Assembly: GCF_900638555.1 (NCBI RefSeq)
Contig: NZ_LR134525.1
Coordinates: 1,612,001-1,676,000 of the forward strand
Source: Neisseria meningitidis
Lineage (GTDB): Bacteria; Pseudomonadota; Gammaproteobacteria; Burkholderiales; Neisseriaceae
Reading direction: 5' to 3'
DNA length: 64,000 nt
Shown here: in pieces, positions 16,879 to 30,560 of the stretch
Position numbering within the stretch: position 1 is the stretch's first letter
Layout: the number at the start of each line of letters is the position of its first letter
Position numbers and translations under genes: made by a program
The notes under the pieces: generated by a model
Told to the model about the DNA's origin: nothing
What the model saw: only the letters and a program-made list of their open reading frames with translations
Databases searched by the model: none

Positions 16879-18942
16879 TTACTCGCCCAAAAGCGCGATG
16901 TCGGCTACCGCGTTCATTTGCTCTGCCAAGCGGTTCAGCAGGTTCAGGCGGTTTTGTTTTACGGCGGCATCTTCCGCCATTACCATCACGCCGTCAAAGA
17001 ATGCATCGACTTGCGGTTTGACGGAAGCCAGTTCGGACAAGGCGGTTTGGAAATTGCCTTCGGCAACAGCGGCGGCGATTTTCGGCTGCAAGCCTTGCGC
17101 AGCGGCAAAGAGGGCTTTTTCTTCGTCCTGTTGCAACAGGCTTTCGTTAACCACGCCCAACTCGGCATCGGCTTTTTTCAGCAGGTTTTGCACGCGTTTG
17201 TTGGCGGCGGCGAGCGCGGCGGCTTCGGGCAGCTGTTTGAACGAGGCAACGGCCTGCAGTTTGGCCACTACGTCGTCCAAACGGCGCGGCTGTTTCGCCA
17301 ATACGGCGGCAACGATGTCTTGCGGATAATCGTTTTGCAGCAACACGGCCAAACGCGCCTGCATGAAGTCGGCGGTTTCAGACGGCGTTTTTTCGTTGAG
17401 CAAACCTTTGGGGAAGCTGTCGAATGCCGTCTGAATCAGTTCGTTTACGTCCAAACCGTACTGCATCAGCATACGCAAAATACCCAATGCGGAACGGCGC
17501 AGGGCGTATGGGTCTTTGTCGCTGGTCGGAATCAGACCGATGCCCCAAATGCCGACCAGGGTTTCCAGCTTGTCGGCAAGTGCAACGGCAGTGGCAATTT
17601 TGCTTTCGGGCAGCTTGTCGCCGGCAAAACGCGGTTGGTAATGTTGCTCGACGGCTTCGGCGATTTCTTCGGTTTCGCCGTCCAAGCGGGCATAGTATTT
17701 GCCCATCGTGCCTTGCAGTTCGGGAAACTCGCCGACCATTTCGGTTACCAAGTCGGCTTTTGCCAAACGCGCGGCGCGTTCGGCTGCGGCGGCATCCGCG
17801 CCCAATGCTTTGGCGATATGGGCGGCGATGCTTTGCAGGCGTTCGATGCGCTCGGCCTGCGAACCGATTTTATTGTGGTAAACCACGCCGGACAATTTCG
17901 GCAGACGGCTTTCCAAAGTCGCTTTTTGGTCTTGTTTGTAGAAGAACTCGGCATCAGACAGGCGTGCGCGCAAGACGCGTTCGTTGCCTTGGATGATGTG
18001 TGACGGGTCTTCGGTTTGCAGGTTGGACACCAGCAGGAAGCGGTTCATCAGCTTGCCGTTTTGATCGAGCAGCGGGAAGTATTTTTGGTTTTGCTGCATG
18101 GTCAGAATCAGGCATTCTTGCGGTACGGCGAGGAAGTGTTCTTCAAAACCGGCTTCCAAAACAACAGGCCATTCGACCAGCGCGGTTACTTCGTCCAACA
18201 ATGCTTCATCGGCGGCGACGGCGGCGTTCAGACGGCGCGCCTGCCCTTCCAATGCCGTCTGAATCGCAGCTTTGCGCTCGGCAAACGAAGCGACGACTTT
18301 GCCTTGCTCGCGCATTTGTTCGGCGTAGCTGTCGGCGTTTTCAATAGTGATTTCGCCGTCGGAGAGGAAGCGGTGCCCCAAGGTTTTGTTGCCGCTTTGC
18401 AGGCCCAAAACGCTGACGTTCACAATGTCGCCGCCGTGCAGCACAATCAGCCCGTGGACGGGGCGCACGAAGGTAAACGTGCTGCTGCCCCAACGCATCA
18501 CTTTCGGAATCGGCAGTTTTTTCACTGCGGCATTGATGATGTCTTCCAAAAGTTCGCCCAACAGTTTGCCGGTTTGGACGTATTCGTAGGCGTACACATC
18601 CTGTTTGCCGTCGTGGACGATGGTCAAGTCTTCGATTTTCGCGCCCGCACCGCGTGCGAAACCTTCCAAAGCCTTGGTCGGCGCACCGTCTTTTACGGCA
18701 TTCGCCACGGCAGGGCCTTTTTTCACGATTTTCTGGTCGGCTTGAACGGCTTTGACGTTTTTGACTTGAACCGCCAAACGGCGCGGAGAAGCGTAGGCAG
18801 TGTATTCAGCTGCGCCGTCAACCAGTTGCGCTTTTTCCAAGCCTTCGGCAACGGCGGCGGCAAAATGGTTGCCCAGATTATTCAGGGCTTTGGGCGGGAG
18901 TTCTTCAGTGAGAAGTTCAATTAAAAGGGTTTGGGTCATCAT
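16879..18942 (-). CDS. glyS: Glycyl-tRNA synthetase beta subunit (GlyS)
   Basis: 687 residues counting both initial Met codons, in range for the bacterial beta chain. It pairs with GlyQ as alpha2beta2 to charge tRNA-Gly. The N-terminal TLLIELLTEELPPKAL and the WGSSTFTFVRPVHGL and NKIGSQAERIERL regions are characteristic; the C-terminal DALR-like region ends NRLAEQMNAVADIALLGE. The gene order glyQ-yggL-glyS on the minus strand suggests co-expression, with lgtA immediately downstream. Confidence 0.96.
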   Translation of the reverse strand: MMTQTLLIELLTEELPPKALNNLGNHFAAAVAEGLEKAQLVDGAAEYTAYASPRRLAVQVKNVKAVQADQKIVKKGPAVANAVKDGAPTKALEGFARGAGAKIEDLTIVHDGKQDVYAYEYVQTGKLLGELLEDIINAAVKKLPIPKVMRWGSSTFTFVRPVHGLIVLHGGDIVNVSVLGLQSGNKTLGHRFLSDGEITIENADSYAEQMREQGKVVASFAERKAAIQTALEGQARRLNAAVAADEALLDEVTALVEWPVVLEAGFEEHFLAVPQECLILTMQQNQKYFPLLDQNGKLMNRFLLVSNLQTEDPSHIIQGNERVLRARLSDAEFFYKQDQKATLESRLPKLSGVVYHNKIGSQAERIERLQSIAAHIAKALGADAAAAERAARLAKADLVTEMVGEFPELQGTMGKYYARLDGETEEIAEAVEQHYQPRFAGDKLPESKIATAVALADKLETLVGIWGIGLIPTSDKDPYALRRSALGILRMLMQYGLDVNELIQTAFDSFPKGLLNEKTPSETADFMQARLAVLLQNDYPQDIVAAVLAKQPRRLDDVVAKLQAVASFKQLPEAAALAAANKRVQNLLKKADAELGVVNESLLQQDEEKALFAAAQGLQPKIAAAVAEGNFQTALSELASVKPQVDAFFDGVMVMAEDAAVKQNRLNLLNRLAEQMNAVADIALLGE

Positions 18943-18962
18943 TCGGCTTTCTTTGAATTTGG

Positions 18963-19373
18963 TTAATCTGCCTGTTTATAGGTTTCGCTGTAATTTTCCC
19001 AGCCGTCATCCCCGTAAAAACCGTCAACCAGCGGGGTGGCGTGCAAAGTGGCGACATCTTCGCGGTCTGCCAGCCAAGAGATAATGGCTTTTTTCTCGGT
19101 TTCTCCCAAGCTTCGGGCGCCGGATTTTTGAAACAGGCACGAAAAATCGCCGCAATCGCCCCCGCCCGCCATTTCCAAGCCGTTTACCACAAGATACGCA
19201 ATCAGCTCGTCCATAAAGCGGCCAAACGCTTCGGCATCGTCCTCAGCTTGGTGCAAACTGCCTTGAACGCCGAAAATCAATGCTTGAAACTCGCCCAAAT
19301 GCAGCTTTTTATGCTGGCGGCGGTTCATTTTGTGCAGGCGTTTCCTGCTTGGGGTGCGGAAATAGACAGGCAT
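18963..19373 (-). CDS. yggL: YggL family (DUF469) protein
   Basis: 136 residues from 19373; the internal Met at residue 16 (MNRRQHKKLHLGEF, 19328) fits the family's usual start equally well. The NRRxxKKLHxGEFQxLxF opening, the FMDELI segment and the SWLADREDVATLHATPLVDGFYGD end match YggL, reported to bind 50S ribosomes. It sits between glyQ and glyS, consistent with a translation link, but its precise function is unknown. Confidence 0.8.
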   Translation of the reverse strand: MPVYFRTPSRKRLHKMNRRQHKKLHLGEFQALIFGVQGSLHQAEDDAEAFGRFMDELIAYLVVNGLEMAGGGDCGDFSCLFQKSGARSLGETEKKAIISWLADREDVATLHATPLVDGFYGDDGWENYSETYKQAD

Positions 19374-19449
19374 GATTTTCCTAAAAAATATAATGGCTTC
19401 CGGACGGCTGCCTTATCGTGCCGCCCGAACGTAAAAAATCGTCGCCCCC

Positions 19450-20355
19450 TTAGGCGGCGTTTGCCTTCATTAAAGGGAAGCCCAGTTTTTCGCGGCTTTC
19501 AACATATTTTTGCGCCACGGCGCGGCTCAATGCACGAATACGTCCAATATAAGTTGCCCGCTCAGTTACGGAAATCGCGCCGCGTGCGTCTAAAAGGTTG
19601 AACGTATGCCCCGCTTTGAGGACAAGCTCGTAGGCAGGCAGGGCGAGGGCGGCGTTTTCTTCGGCAAGCAGGCGTTTGGCTTGCGCTTCGTAGTCGTTGA
19701 ACTGGCGCAGCAGCCAATCGGCATCGCTGTATTCGAAGTTGTAGGTGGATTGTTCGACTTCGTTTTGGTGGTACACGTCGCCGTAAGTTACTGTATTACC
19801 GTCCAGCGTTTTTGCCCAAACGAGGTCATAGACGTTTTCCACGCCTTGCAGGTACATCGCCAAGCGTTCGATGCCGTAGGTGATTTCGCCGAGTACGGGG
19901 GTGCAGTCGATGCCGCCGACTTGTTGGAAATAGGTGAACTGGGTTACTTCCATACCGTTGAGCCAGACTTCCCAGCCCAAACCCCACGCGCCGAGGGTGG
20001 GGTTTTCCCAGTCGTCTTCGACAAAGCGGATGTCGTGCACTTTGGGGTCGATGCCCAATTCGCGCAGGGAGTCGAGATAGAGGTCTTGGATATTGGCGGG
20101 AGCGGGCTTGAGGGCGACTTGGAATTGGTAATAGTGTTGCAGGCGGTTGGGGTTGTCGCCGTAGCGACCGTCTTTGGGGCGGCGGCTGGGTTGGACGTAG
20201 GCGGCAAACCAAGGCTCGGGGCCGAGTGCGCGCAGACAGGTGGCGGGATGGGATGTGCCGGCACCGACTTCCATGTCGAAGGGTTGGATGACGGTGCAGC
20301 CTTTGTCTGCCCAGAATGTTTGCAGTTTGAAGATGATTTGTTGGAAGGTAAGCAT
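19450..20355 (-). CDS. glyQ: Glycyl-tRNA synthetase alpha subunit (GlyQ)
   Basis: 301 residues, normal for the alpha chain, which contains the class II catalytic core. Clear family signatures: [25 protein letters not shown] near the N-terminus (motif 2 region), [22 protein letters not shown], and [18 protein letters not shown]. First gene of the glyQ-yggL-glyS group on the minus strand. A Correia element lies about 100 bp upstream. Confidence 0.97.
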   Translation of the reverse strand: MLTFQQIIFKLQTFWADKGCTVIQPFDMEVGAGTSHPATCLRALGPEPWFAAYVQPSRRPKDGRYGDNPNRLQHYYQFQVALKPAPANIQDLYLDSLRELGIDPKVHDIRFVEDDWENPTLGAWGLGWEVWLNGMEVTQFTYFQQVGGIDCTPVLGEITYGIERLAMYLQGVENVYDLVWAKTLDGNTVTYGDVYHQNEVEQSTYNFEYSDADWLLRQFNDYEAQAKRLLAEENAALALPAYELVLKAGHTFNLLDARGAISVTERATYIGRIRALSRAVAQKYVESREKLGFPLMKANAA

Positions 20356-20458
20356 GGCTTATGATTCGATAAAATAAAGGGTTTATTTTACTGTTTCCAT
20401 TGCTGTTTGGATAGGTTTATCTCAAAGACAGACTGATTTGAAAACACGGCATACATGA

Positions 20459-20614
20459 TATAGTGGATTAAATTTAAACCAGTACAGCGTTGCCTCGCCT
20501 TAGCTCAAAGAGAACGATTCTCTAAGGTGCTCAAGCACCAAGTGAATCGGTTCCGTACTATTTGTACTGTCTGCGGCTTCGTCGCCTTGTCTTGATTTTT
20601 GTTAATCCGCTATA
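20459..20614. repeat. Full-length Correia element between glyQ and atpC
   Basis: TATAGTGGATTAAATTTAAA to GTTAATCCGCTATA, 156 bp. The remainder of 20356-20759 holds the atp terminator and no gene. Confidence 0.92.
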
Positions 20615-20716
20615 TGTTTCGGTTAGGCGGCAGGCTGCCCTATTGAATACCTTAAAGCAGGCTATGCCTGCCAACGCCATATCCAAACACAGTCTTTAAT
20701 TTAAATCCGGAAAATA

Positions 20717-20744
20717 AAAAGCACGACCAAACGGTCGTGCTTTT
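20717..20744 (-). terminator. Intrinsic terminator of the atp operon
   Basis: AAAAGCACGACC pairs with GGTCGTGCTTTT around AAAC. On the minus strand it ends in a T-rich run and lies 16 bp after the atpC stop. Confidence 0.85.
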
Positions 20745-20759
20745 CCAAACCAAACAAGT

Positions 20760-21182
20760 TTATTTCTTGTGCGAACGGATATAGTCCAAAGTTTTGAGCT
20801 GTGCAATCGCAGCAGCCAATGCTTTATGCGCCTCCGCCAAAGCCTTATCGTCTTTAGCTTGGGAAATGCCCGCTTCTGCGGCTTTTTTCGCCTCTTCCGC
20901 ACGTGCCTGATCCATCTCCGCACTGCGGACGGCAACATCCGCCAAGACAGTTACTTTATCAGGCTGTACTTCCAAAACACCGCCGGAAACAGCAACCAAA
21001 ACCTCTTTATCCTCGCCCAGAACGGTCAAACGCAAAGCCCCCAGCCGCACCAAACTCATAATCGGCTCGTGTCGCGGATAAATACCGAGTTCGCCCTGTA
21101 CAGTCGGAACAACGATAAATGTTGCCTCGCCTGAATAGATTTTCTGCTCGCTACTTACCACCTCAACTTGCATGATGCTCAT
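20760..21182 (-). CDS. atpC: ATP synthase epsilon subunit
   Basis: 140 residues. The N-terminal beta-sandwich (MQVEVVSSEQKIYSGEA, GELGIYPRHEPIMSLV) and C-terminal helical hairpin are typical. Epsilon belongs to the central stalk of F1 and can inhibit ATP hydrolysis. Last gene of the nine-gene atp operon, 10 bp after atpD. Confidence 0.96.
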   Translation of the reverse strand: MSIMQVEVVSSEQKIYSGEATFIVVPTVQGELGIYPRHEPIMSLVRLGALRLTVLGEDKEVLVAVSGGVLEVQPDKVTVLADVAVRSAEMDQARAEEAKKAAEAGISQAKDDKALAEAHKALAAAIAQLKTLDYIRSHKK

Positions 21183-21192
21183 GCCGACCTCC

Positions 21193-22599
<1,407 letters not shown>

Positions 22600-22627
22600 C
22601 TAATTTCCGTACAGGATTCAGACGGCA

Positions 22628-23503
22628 TCAGACAGCCGCCGCACCTGCTACAATTTCTGACAATTCCGTGGTAATCGCAGCTTGACGCGATTTGTTATAT
22701 ACCAAACGCAACTCTTTGATGGCATTGCCTGCATTGTCTGTTGCAGCTTTCATGGCAACCATGCGGGCTGCCTGTTCGGATGCCATATTGTCGCTCAACG
22801 CCTGATAAACCACAGACTCTAAATAGCGGCGAACCAAATATTCCAACACTGCAAGTGCAGTCGGTTCGTAGCGGTATTCCCAGCTGAACGGTGATTTGGG
22901 AGCTGAATCGCCAATCACGTTCTCACCGATAGGCAGCAATACTTCCATTCTCGGTTCTTGACGCATGGTATTGACAAAACCCGAATACACCAGATGGATT
23001 CTGTCAATTTCATGTTTCTCATACCGTTGGAAGAGTTCTGTCAAAGGTCCGAACAGCATTTCCATTTTTGGGGTATCGCCCAAATTTACGGCACTGGCAA
23101 CCACATTCAGACCAATGCTCTGACACGCCATCAGACCTTTACTGCCAAGGCATACGATTTCCTCTTCAATACCTTGATTCTGATACTCTTGAACTTGTGC
23201 CAAAAACTTTTTCAGCACGTTGGCGTTCAAACCGCCACACAAACCCTTATCAGACGTAATCAAAATAAAACCGACACGTCTGATTTCCCGATGAGATTCC
23301 AGTAACGGAATACCATGATCGGTATTGGTTTGCGCAAGATGGCTCATCACCATACGCACTTTTTCGGCATACGGACGCGCCAAACGCATCCGTTCCTGAG
23401 TCTTCCGCATTTTAGAGGTTGACACCATCTGCATCGCTTTAGTGATCTTTTGGGTATTCTGAACACTGCGGATTTTGGTGAGAATCTCTTTTCCTACTGC
23501 CAT
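22628..23503 (-). CDS. atpG: ATP synthase gamma subunit
   Basis: 291 residues. The central rotor shaft of F1. N-terminal MAVGKEILTKIRSVQNTQKITKAMQ and C-terminal helix MKAATDNAGNAIKELRLVYNKSRQAAITTELSEI carry the gamma signatures. Between atpA and atpD. Confidence 0.98.
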   Translation of the reverse strand: MAVGKEILTKIRSVQNTQKITKAMQMVSTSKMRKTQERMRLARPYAEKVRMVMSHLAQTNTDHGIPLLESHREIRRVGFILITSDKGLCGGLNANVLKKFLAQVQEYQNQGIEEEIVCLGSKGLMACQSIGLNVVASAVNLGDTPKMEMLFGPLTELFQRYEKHEIDRIHLVYSGFVNTMRQEPRMEVLLPIGENVIGDSAPKSPFSWEYRYEPTALAVLEYLVRRYLESVVYQALSDNMASEQAARMVAMKAATDNAGNAIKELRLVYNKSRQAAITTELSEIVAGAAAV

Positions 23504-23527
23504 TTCAGACTCCTTTCACTTCAAGCC

Positions 23528-25075
23528 TTATGCCTGATAGGCGTAAGAAGATTTGAAGGATTTCATGGCTGCTTCAAGCGTTTTCTCGCTCTCGTCGGAC
23601 ATTGCACCTGAAGCATTGACGGCTTCCAAAACTTCCGGATGTTGGGTACGGACAAAGCTCAAAAATTCAGATTCAAAAGCCAGAGCTTTGGCAACCGGAA
23701 CATCAGAATACGAACCGTTGTTGATTGCCCAAAGGGTCAAAGCCATTTCAGCCGTATTCAACGTACTGAACTGTTTCTGTTTCATCAGTTCGGTTACGAC
23801 TTCGCCATGCTCCAATTGTTTGCGCGTAGCTTCATCCAAATCGGATGCAAATTGCGAGAACGCCGCCAATTCACGATATTGTGCCAACGCCAAACGGATA
23901 CCGCCACCCAGCTTTTTAATCACTTTGGTTTGTGCAGCACCGCCTACGCGGGATACGGAAATACCGGCATTGATTGCAGGACGGATACCGGCGTTGAAGA
24001 GGTCGGTTTCCAAGAAAATCTGACCGTCGGTAATCGAAATGACGTTAGTCGGAACGAAAGCAGATACGTCGCCCGCTTGGGTTTCGATAATCGGCAAAGC
24101 AGTCAGAGAACCGGTTTTGCCTTTTACTTCGCCGTTGGTCAATTTCTCCACTTCGTGTTCATTGACACGTGCTGCACGTTCCAACAGACGGGAGTGCAGG
24201 TAGAACACATCGCCGGGATAGGCTTCGCGGCCGGGCGGACGGCGCAAAAGCAGGGAAATTTGACGGTAAGCCACAGCCTGTTTGGACAAATCGTCATAAA
24301 CAATCAAGGCATCTTCGCCGCGGTCGCGGAAGAATTCACCCATCGTACAACCGGAGTAAGGTGCGATATATTGCAATGCCGCCGCTTCAGATGCAGTTGC
24401 AGCAACCACAATCGTGTGTTCCATCGCGCCATGCTCTTCCAATTTGCGGACCACGTTGGCAATAGAAGATGCTTTTTGACCGATAGCGACATAGATACAG
24501 ATAACACCCGTACCTTTTTGGTTGACGATGGCATCCAGCGCTACGGCCGTTTTACCGGTTTGACGGTCGCCAATAATCAACTCACGCTGACCGCGACCGA
24601 CAGGAACCATAGAGTCAATCGCCTTCAGACCGGTTTGCATCGGCTGGTCAACCGATTTGCGCGCAATCACGCCCGGTGCGATTTTTTCGATAGGGGCGGT
24701 CAAAGTTGTATTAATCGGGCCTTTGCCGTCGATAGGCCGACCCAATGCATCAACGACGCGTCCGACCAGTTCGCGTCCGACCGGCACTTCCAAGATACGA
24801 CCGGTACAGGTAACCGTGTCGCCTTCTTTAATATGTTCGTGCTCGCCCAACACTACGGCGCCGACGGAGTCGCGCTCCAGGTTCATCGCCAAGCCGAAAG
24901 TGTTACCCGGGAATTCGAGCATCTCACCTTGCATTGCATCTGACAAACCATGGATGCGAACGATACCGTCAGTTACCGAAATCACCGTACCACGGGTACG
25001 CACTTCGGCATTTACAGACAGATTTTCGATCTTGGCTTTAATCAAATCGCTAATTTCAGCAGGATTAAGCTGCAT
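23528..25075 (-). CDS. atpA: ATP synthase alpha subunit
   Basis: 515 residues. Non-catalytic nucleotide-binding subunit of F1. P-loop [31 protein letters not shown] and the [17 protein letters not shown] signature are present. Between atpH and atpG in the standard order. Confidence 0.98.
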   Translation of the reverse strand: MQLNPAEISDLIKAKIENLSVNAEVRTRGTVISVTDGIVRIHGLSDAMQGEMLEFPGNTFGLAMNLERDSVGAVVLGEHEHIKEGDTVTCTGRILEVPVGRELVGRVVDALGRPIDGKGPINTTLTAPIEKIAPGVIARKSVDQPMQTGLKAIDSMVPVGRGQRELIIGDRQTGKTAVALDAIVNQKGTGVICIYVAIGQKASSIANVVRKLEEHGAMEHTIVVAATASEAAALQYIAPYSGCTMGEFFRDRGEDALIVYDDLSKQAVAYRQISLLLRRPPGREAYPGDVFYLHSRLLERAARVNEHEVEKLTNGEVKGKTGSLTALPIIETQAGDVSAFVPTNVISITDGQIFLETDLFNAGIRPAINAGISVSRVGGAAQTKVIKKLGGGIRLALAQYRELAAFSQFASDLDEATRKQLEHGEVVTELMKQKQFSTLNTAEMALTLWAINNGSYSDVPVAKALAFESEFLSFVRTQHPEVLEAVNASGAMSDESEKTLEAAMKSFKSSYAYQA

Positions 25076-25085
25076 GAAAACTCTC

Positions 25086-25619
25086 CTAATTCGTCATAGT
25101 CGTGTACAAGGCACTCAATTTGCCTTGTACAGACAAATCCAAAACCTGATCACCCACTTCAACTTTTATGCCGCCAATCAGCTCCGGTTCGATTTCGACA
25201 GAGATTTTCAGCTCGCTGTCGAAACGCTTATTCAGCATTTGCGCCAACTCGCCGACCTGTTTGTCGGTCAACGGATAGGCACTGTAAATGACGGCAGATT
25301 TGATATGGTTGAATGATAAGGTCAAGTCTTGATATTGAGCATATACTTCCGGCAATATCGACAAACGTTTCTGCCCGGCCAAGACGATAACAAAGTTTTT
25401 CAACTCCTTGTCTTTCAAACCGACCAAATCGATGAGGATATCTGCTTTTTCTGAAGCATTCGTTTCAGGACGGTCAATCAATGAAGCCACCTTCCCTTCC
25501 TGAACAACCGCCGCAAGTTTTTCCAGTCCGCCCAACCAAGACTCAATTTGGCTTTTTTCCTGAGCCAGACCGAACAATGCCTTTGCATAAGGTCTGGCAA
25601 TCGTTGCGAACTCTGCCAT
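25086..25619 (-). CDS. atpH: ATP synthase delta subunit
   Basis: 177 residues. Peripheral-stalk subunit attaching b to F1. Begins [19 protein letters not shown] and ends with the [22 protein letters not shown] signature. Ten bases separate it from atpA and five from atpF. Confidence 0.96.
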   Translation of the reverse strand: MAEFATIARPYAKALFGLAQEKSQIESWLGGLEKLAAVVQEGKVASLIDRPETNASEKADILIDLVGLKDKELKNFVIVLAGQKRLSILPEVYAQYQDLTLSFNHIKSAVIYSAYPLTDKQVGELAQMLNKRFDSELKISVEIEPELIGGIKVEVGDQVLDLSVQGKLSALYTTMTN

Positions 25620-25623
25620 AAGA

Positions 25624-26094
25624 TTACAGCTCCTGTTTCAGGGTATCGAGCAGTTTTGCGTGTTTGGAAGCATCGACTTCGCTGCGCAAAATAGATTCGG
25701 CACCTTTGACAGCCAACACGGCAACCTGCTCGCGCAGGGATTCGCGTGCGCGGAACAATTCCTGCTCCACATCGGCCTTTGCCTGAGCTGCAATGCGCGC
25801 CGCCTCGGAAGAAGCCTGTTCTTTGGCTTCTTCGACAATTTTGGCGGCACGTTTTTCGGCGTTGGCAACCATTTCGGAAACCTGATTACGCCCTTCTGCC
25901 AAGAGTTCTGCAACCTTTTTTTCAGCCTGCTCGAAATCGCTTTTACCACGCTCGGCAGCTGCCAAGCCTTCGGCGACTTTTGCGGCACGCTCATCCAAAG
26001 CTTTTGCAATCGGCGGCCACACGAATTTCATGGTAAACCATACCAAACCGAAAAAGACGATGATTTGAGCGAATAATGTTGCATTGATATTCAC
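25624..26094 (-). CDS. atpF: ATP synthase b subunit
   Basis: 156 residues. One N-terminal membrane helix ([22 protein letters not shown]) then a long charged coiled coil, as expected for the peripheral stalk of Fo. Confidence 0.96.
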
Positions 26095-26164
26095 GTTACT
26101 TAACCTTCGTATTGGGGTTAATCAAACAGGCTGCGCCTGTACGGAACGGACGAATCCGTCCTGA

Positions 26165-26431
<267 letters not shown>

Positions 26432-26457
26432 CTACAAAAACAAACTACTTAGGAAAA

Positions 26458-27667
<1,210 letters not shown>

Positions 27668-28035
27668 AAAGGGAATGTTTCCGCCTCGAATTTGAGGCGC
27701 GGCTAATATAATTTAGAAGCCTTATTACGTCAAGCAATATGTTAATCTTTGTGAAACAACGTATCCCAATCCGCCGCGCTCGCCGCCTGAATAACGGCGA
27801 CAGGTGTCATTCTAACACACATTACATATAATTACAGGATATTAAGGAGTTTGTCCGCAATTTCTTTACACTTTTAATGTTCTTACGTGATTTGTTTGCT
27901 TTACGTGGAAATAATAAAAAATCAACGCGAAATTGTAGCAGTTTATCGGTCGGATTGTCGGCAGTTTGGGGAATTTGCTCAATAAATAAAAGGTCGTCTG
28001 AAAATATTTTCAGACGACCTTGGATTCGGATTTCA
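27668..28035. other. Intergenic region upstream of the atp operon
   Basis: No gene seen. The part next to atpI should hold the atp promoter; the middle is AT-rich. At the far end is the inverted variant-DUS pair listed separately, directly followed by the IS1655-like element. Confidence 0.6.
27991..28020. terminator. Inverted pair of a non-meningococcal DUS dialect
   Basis: AGGTCGTCTGAA at 27991-28002 and its complement TTCAGACGACCT at 28009-28020. This is the N. mucosa-type dialect (AG-mucDUS, as I remember the published dialect list), not the AT-DUS used elsewhere in the window. The hairpin with flanking A and T could terminate transcription. Confidence 0.75.
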
Positions 28036-29081
28036 AGTGCAACACTAGTGTATTAGTGGTTGGAACAGATTCAAGAATAAAACACTTGGCGTTTCGTAGC
28101 CAAGTGTTTTTCTTGGTCGGTGGTTCAACTCATCTTGAACCCTGCGTATCTCCCGATCACTGATGTTACGGAAATCGGTTTGTTTGGGGAAGTATTGCCG
28201 GATGAGTCCGTTGGTGTTCTCATTCAGCCCTTTCTCCCAAGAATGGTAAGGGCGACAAAAATAAGTCTCCGCTTTCAATGCTTTGGTTATTTTGGTGTGT
28301 TGGTAGAACTCTTTGCCGTTATCCATGGTGATGGTGTGCACCCTGTCTTTATGTGCCTTTAATGTCCTAACAGCTGCCCGGGCAGTGTCTTCGGCTTTGA
28401 GGCTATCCAATTTGCAGATGATGGTGTAGCGGGTAACGCGTTCGACCAAGGTCAATAATGCGCTTTTCTGTCCTTTGCCGACAATGGTGTCGGCTTCCCA
28501 ATCGCCGATACGGGATTTCTGGTCGACGATAGCGGGTCGGTTTTCTATGCCGACACGGTTGGGTACTTTGCCTCTGGTCCATGTGCTGCCGTAGCGTTTG
28601 CGGTAGGGTTTGCTGCATATTCTGAGATGTTGCCACAACGTGCTGCCGTTGCTTTTGTCTTGGCGAAGGTGGCGGTAAATGGTGCTGTGGTGGAGCGTGA
28701 TCTGGTGGTGTTTGCACAGGTAGGCGCATACTTGTTCGGGACTGAGTTTGCGGCGGATAAGGGTGTCGATGTGCTGAATCAGCTGCGAATCGAGCTTATA
28801 GGGTTGTCGCTTACGCTGTTTGATAGTCCGGCTTTGCCGCTGGGCTTTTTCGGCGCTGTATTGCTGCCCTTGGGTGCGGTGCCGTCTGATTTCGCGGCTG
28901 ATGGTGCTTTTGTGGCGGTTCAGCTGTTTGGCGATTTCGGTGACGGTGCAGTGGCGGAACAGGTATTGGATGTGGTATCGTTCGCCTTGGGTCAGTTGCG
29001 TGTAGCTCATGGCAATCTTTCTTGCAGGAAAGGCCGTATGCTACCGCATACTGGCCTTTTTCTGTTAGGGAAAGTTGCACT
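28036..29081. mobile_element. IS1655-like element (IS30 family)
   Basis: Short terminal inverted repeats AGTGCAAC (28036-28043) and GTTGCACT (29074-29081) bound a single intact transposase gene. I see no clear target duplication. It separates atpI from the parB side. Confidence 0.85.
28045..29010 (-). CDS. IS30-family transposase (IS1655-like)
   Basis: 321 residues, complete. N-terminal helix-turn-helix (TEIAKQLNRHKSTISREIRRH) and an IS30 DDE core: Asp in RIGDWEADTIVG, Asp in TITMDNGKEF, Glu in SWEKGLNENTNGLIRQYFPK. No frameshift is seen, so the element may be active. Confidence 0.95.
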   Translation of the reverse strand: MSYTQLTQGERYHIQYLFRHCTVTEIAKQLNRHKSTISREIRRHRTQGQQYSAEKAQRQSRTIKQRKRQPYKLDSQLIQHIDTLIRRKLSPEQVCAYLCKHHQITLHHSTIYRHLRQDKSNGSTLWQHLRICSKPYRKRYGSTWTRGKVPNRVGIENRPAIVDQKSRIGDWEADTIVGKGQKSALLTLVERVTRYTIICKLDSLKAEDTARAAVRTLKAHKDRVHTITMDNGKEFYQHTKITKALKAETYFCRPYHSWEKGLNENTNGLIRQYFPKQTDFRNISDREIRRVQDELNHRPRKTLGYETPSVLFLNLFQPLIH

Positions 29082-29118
29082 CCAAATGCGAATCCGCCGA
29101 CCTTTTCCGAATAAAGGA

Positions 29119-29457
29119 TTAGCAACGGCCTGCCGCTTTAAGCAAAGCATTGCATTGACTTTTGCCTTTGTGCGTTCCGCCTCCCAAACAAATTGCATCG
29201 GAAGTGGTAACGCCGATTGTGCTGATTACACTGGTAACATAGCATTGGCTCACGCGCTTACCCACAGTTGCGGTAAAGTTGATGCGTATGCCTTCATTGC
29301 TGCGGTTGCTGATTTTTACGGCATTTGGGCTGACGCCCAAGGCAAACGCGGCACGTTCCTGAAGTTTCTGGTCGGAAACGGTTACATTATTGATTGAGCC
29401 GCAACCTGCTAATGCCAACGCAACGAACGCAGCCGAAACGATGATGCGTGTGTTCAT
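29119..29457 (-). CDS. Small predicted lipoprotein, unknown function
   Basis: 112 residues. Signal peptide with lipobox (MNTRIIVSAAFVALALAGC), so Cys19 would be lipidated. The mature part has four further Cys residues (CYV, ICLGG, QCNALL, final C) that could form two disulphides in the periplasm. I do not recognise the family. Its 3' end is near the IS1655-like element. Confidence 0.7.
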   Translation of the reverse strand: MNTRIIVSAAFVALALAGCGSINNVTVSDQKLQERAAFALGVSPNAVKISNRSNEGIRINFTATVGKRVSQCYVTSVISTIGVTTSDAICLGGGTHKGKSQCNALLKAAGRC

Positions 29458-29591
29458 AATTTCCTCGAAAATTAAAAATGAAAACAGGAAAACGATTCTT
29501 ACGTGAAGCAGAAAAATGTCAATAGAATTATATTTCCCACTTAAAATCTGGAAAGCTATTCTCTATATTTCAGACGGTATATCCCGCAAAA

Positions 29592-30452
29592 TTAAGGTCG
29601 GTAATCTATGCCCAACTGCTTCAAGATATGGTCGAAGGTTTCGGGCGTGTCGAAATGCAGGATGATTTTGCCTTTTTTATGGTTGGCGGTTTTGATTTCG
29701 GCGTTGACACCCAGTTTTTCAGTCAGCAAATCATTCAGGCGGCCGATGTCGGCGGCGGCAGTCTTTTTGGGCTCGGGACGTTTGTTTTGAAGGGCGGCTT
29801 GGCTGCGGCGTTCGACTTCGCGCACCGACCAGCCGTTTTTGACGGCCTTTTGCGCCAATTCGAGCTGTTCGACGACGGGCAGGGTCAGCAGTGCGCGGGC
29901 GTGCCCCATTTCGAGGCGGCGTTGGTAAAGCATTTCCTGCACGGGTTCGGGCAGGCTTAAAAGGCGCAGGCTGTTGGAAATCGCGCTTCGGCTTTTACCG
30001 ACGGCTTGGGCGATGGTTTCGTGGGTCAGTCCGAACTCGTCGGCAAGGCGTTTCAAGCCTTGTGCTTCTTCGATGGGGTTGAGGTTTTCGCGCTGGAGGT
30101 TTTCGATCAAACCCATTGCCAATGCGGTTTCGTCGCTGATGGTTTTGATAACGGCAGGGATTTCGGTCAGACCGGCAATCTGTGCGGCGCGCCAACGGCG
30201 TTCGCCTGCAATCAGTTCGTATCGGGACAGTCCGTGTTCGCGCACGATGACGGGCTGTATCACGCCTTGCGCCTTAATCGAATCTGCCAGCTCCTGCAAG
30301 GCTTCGTCATCGATTTGAACACGCGCCTGATAGCGGCCGGGCCGGATATCTTTAACCGCAACCGTGGTCAATCGGTCGCCGCTGCTGTTGTCTGCGCCGT
30401 TGGCGAGCAGCGAATCCAAACCGCGCCCCAATCCGCCTTTTACTTTTGCCAT
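29592..30452 (-). CDS. parB: Chromosome partitioning protein ParB
   Basis: 286 residues. The CTP/parS-binding domain contains GERRWRAAQ and [15 protein letters not shown], followed by the helix-turn-helix ([24 protein letters not shown]) and a C-terminal dimerisation segment. It nucleates on parS near the origin. No parA is adjacent here. It is divergent from ubiX. Confidence 0.95.
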
Positions 30453-30560
30453 ACCGCCCTCCCGTGCCTATTCAGATAGGATGTTAAATCGGATATTTTA
30501 TCGGATATTGGGTGTTGCCGACAATTTGTATCCGTATTTATCGGATTTCTGTTTTTTCAC

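Noticed and set aside
27668..28035. tRNA or riboswitch upstream of atpI
   Set aside because: No cloverleaf or known aptamer pattern could be seen; only AT-rich promoter-like DNA and a DUS-variant hairpin.
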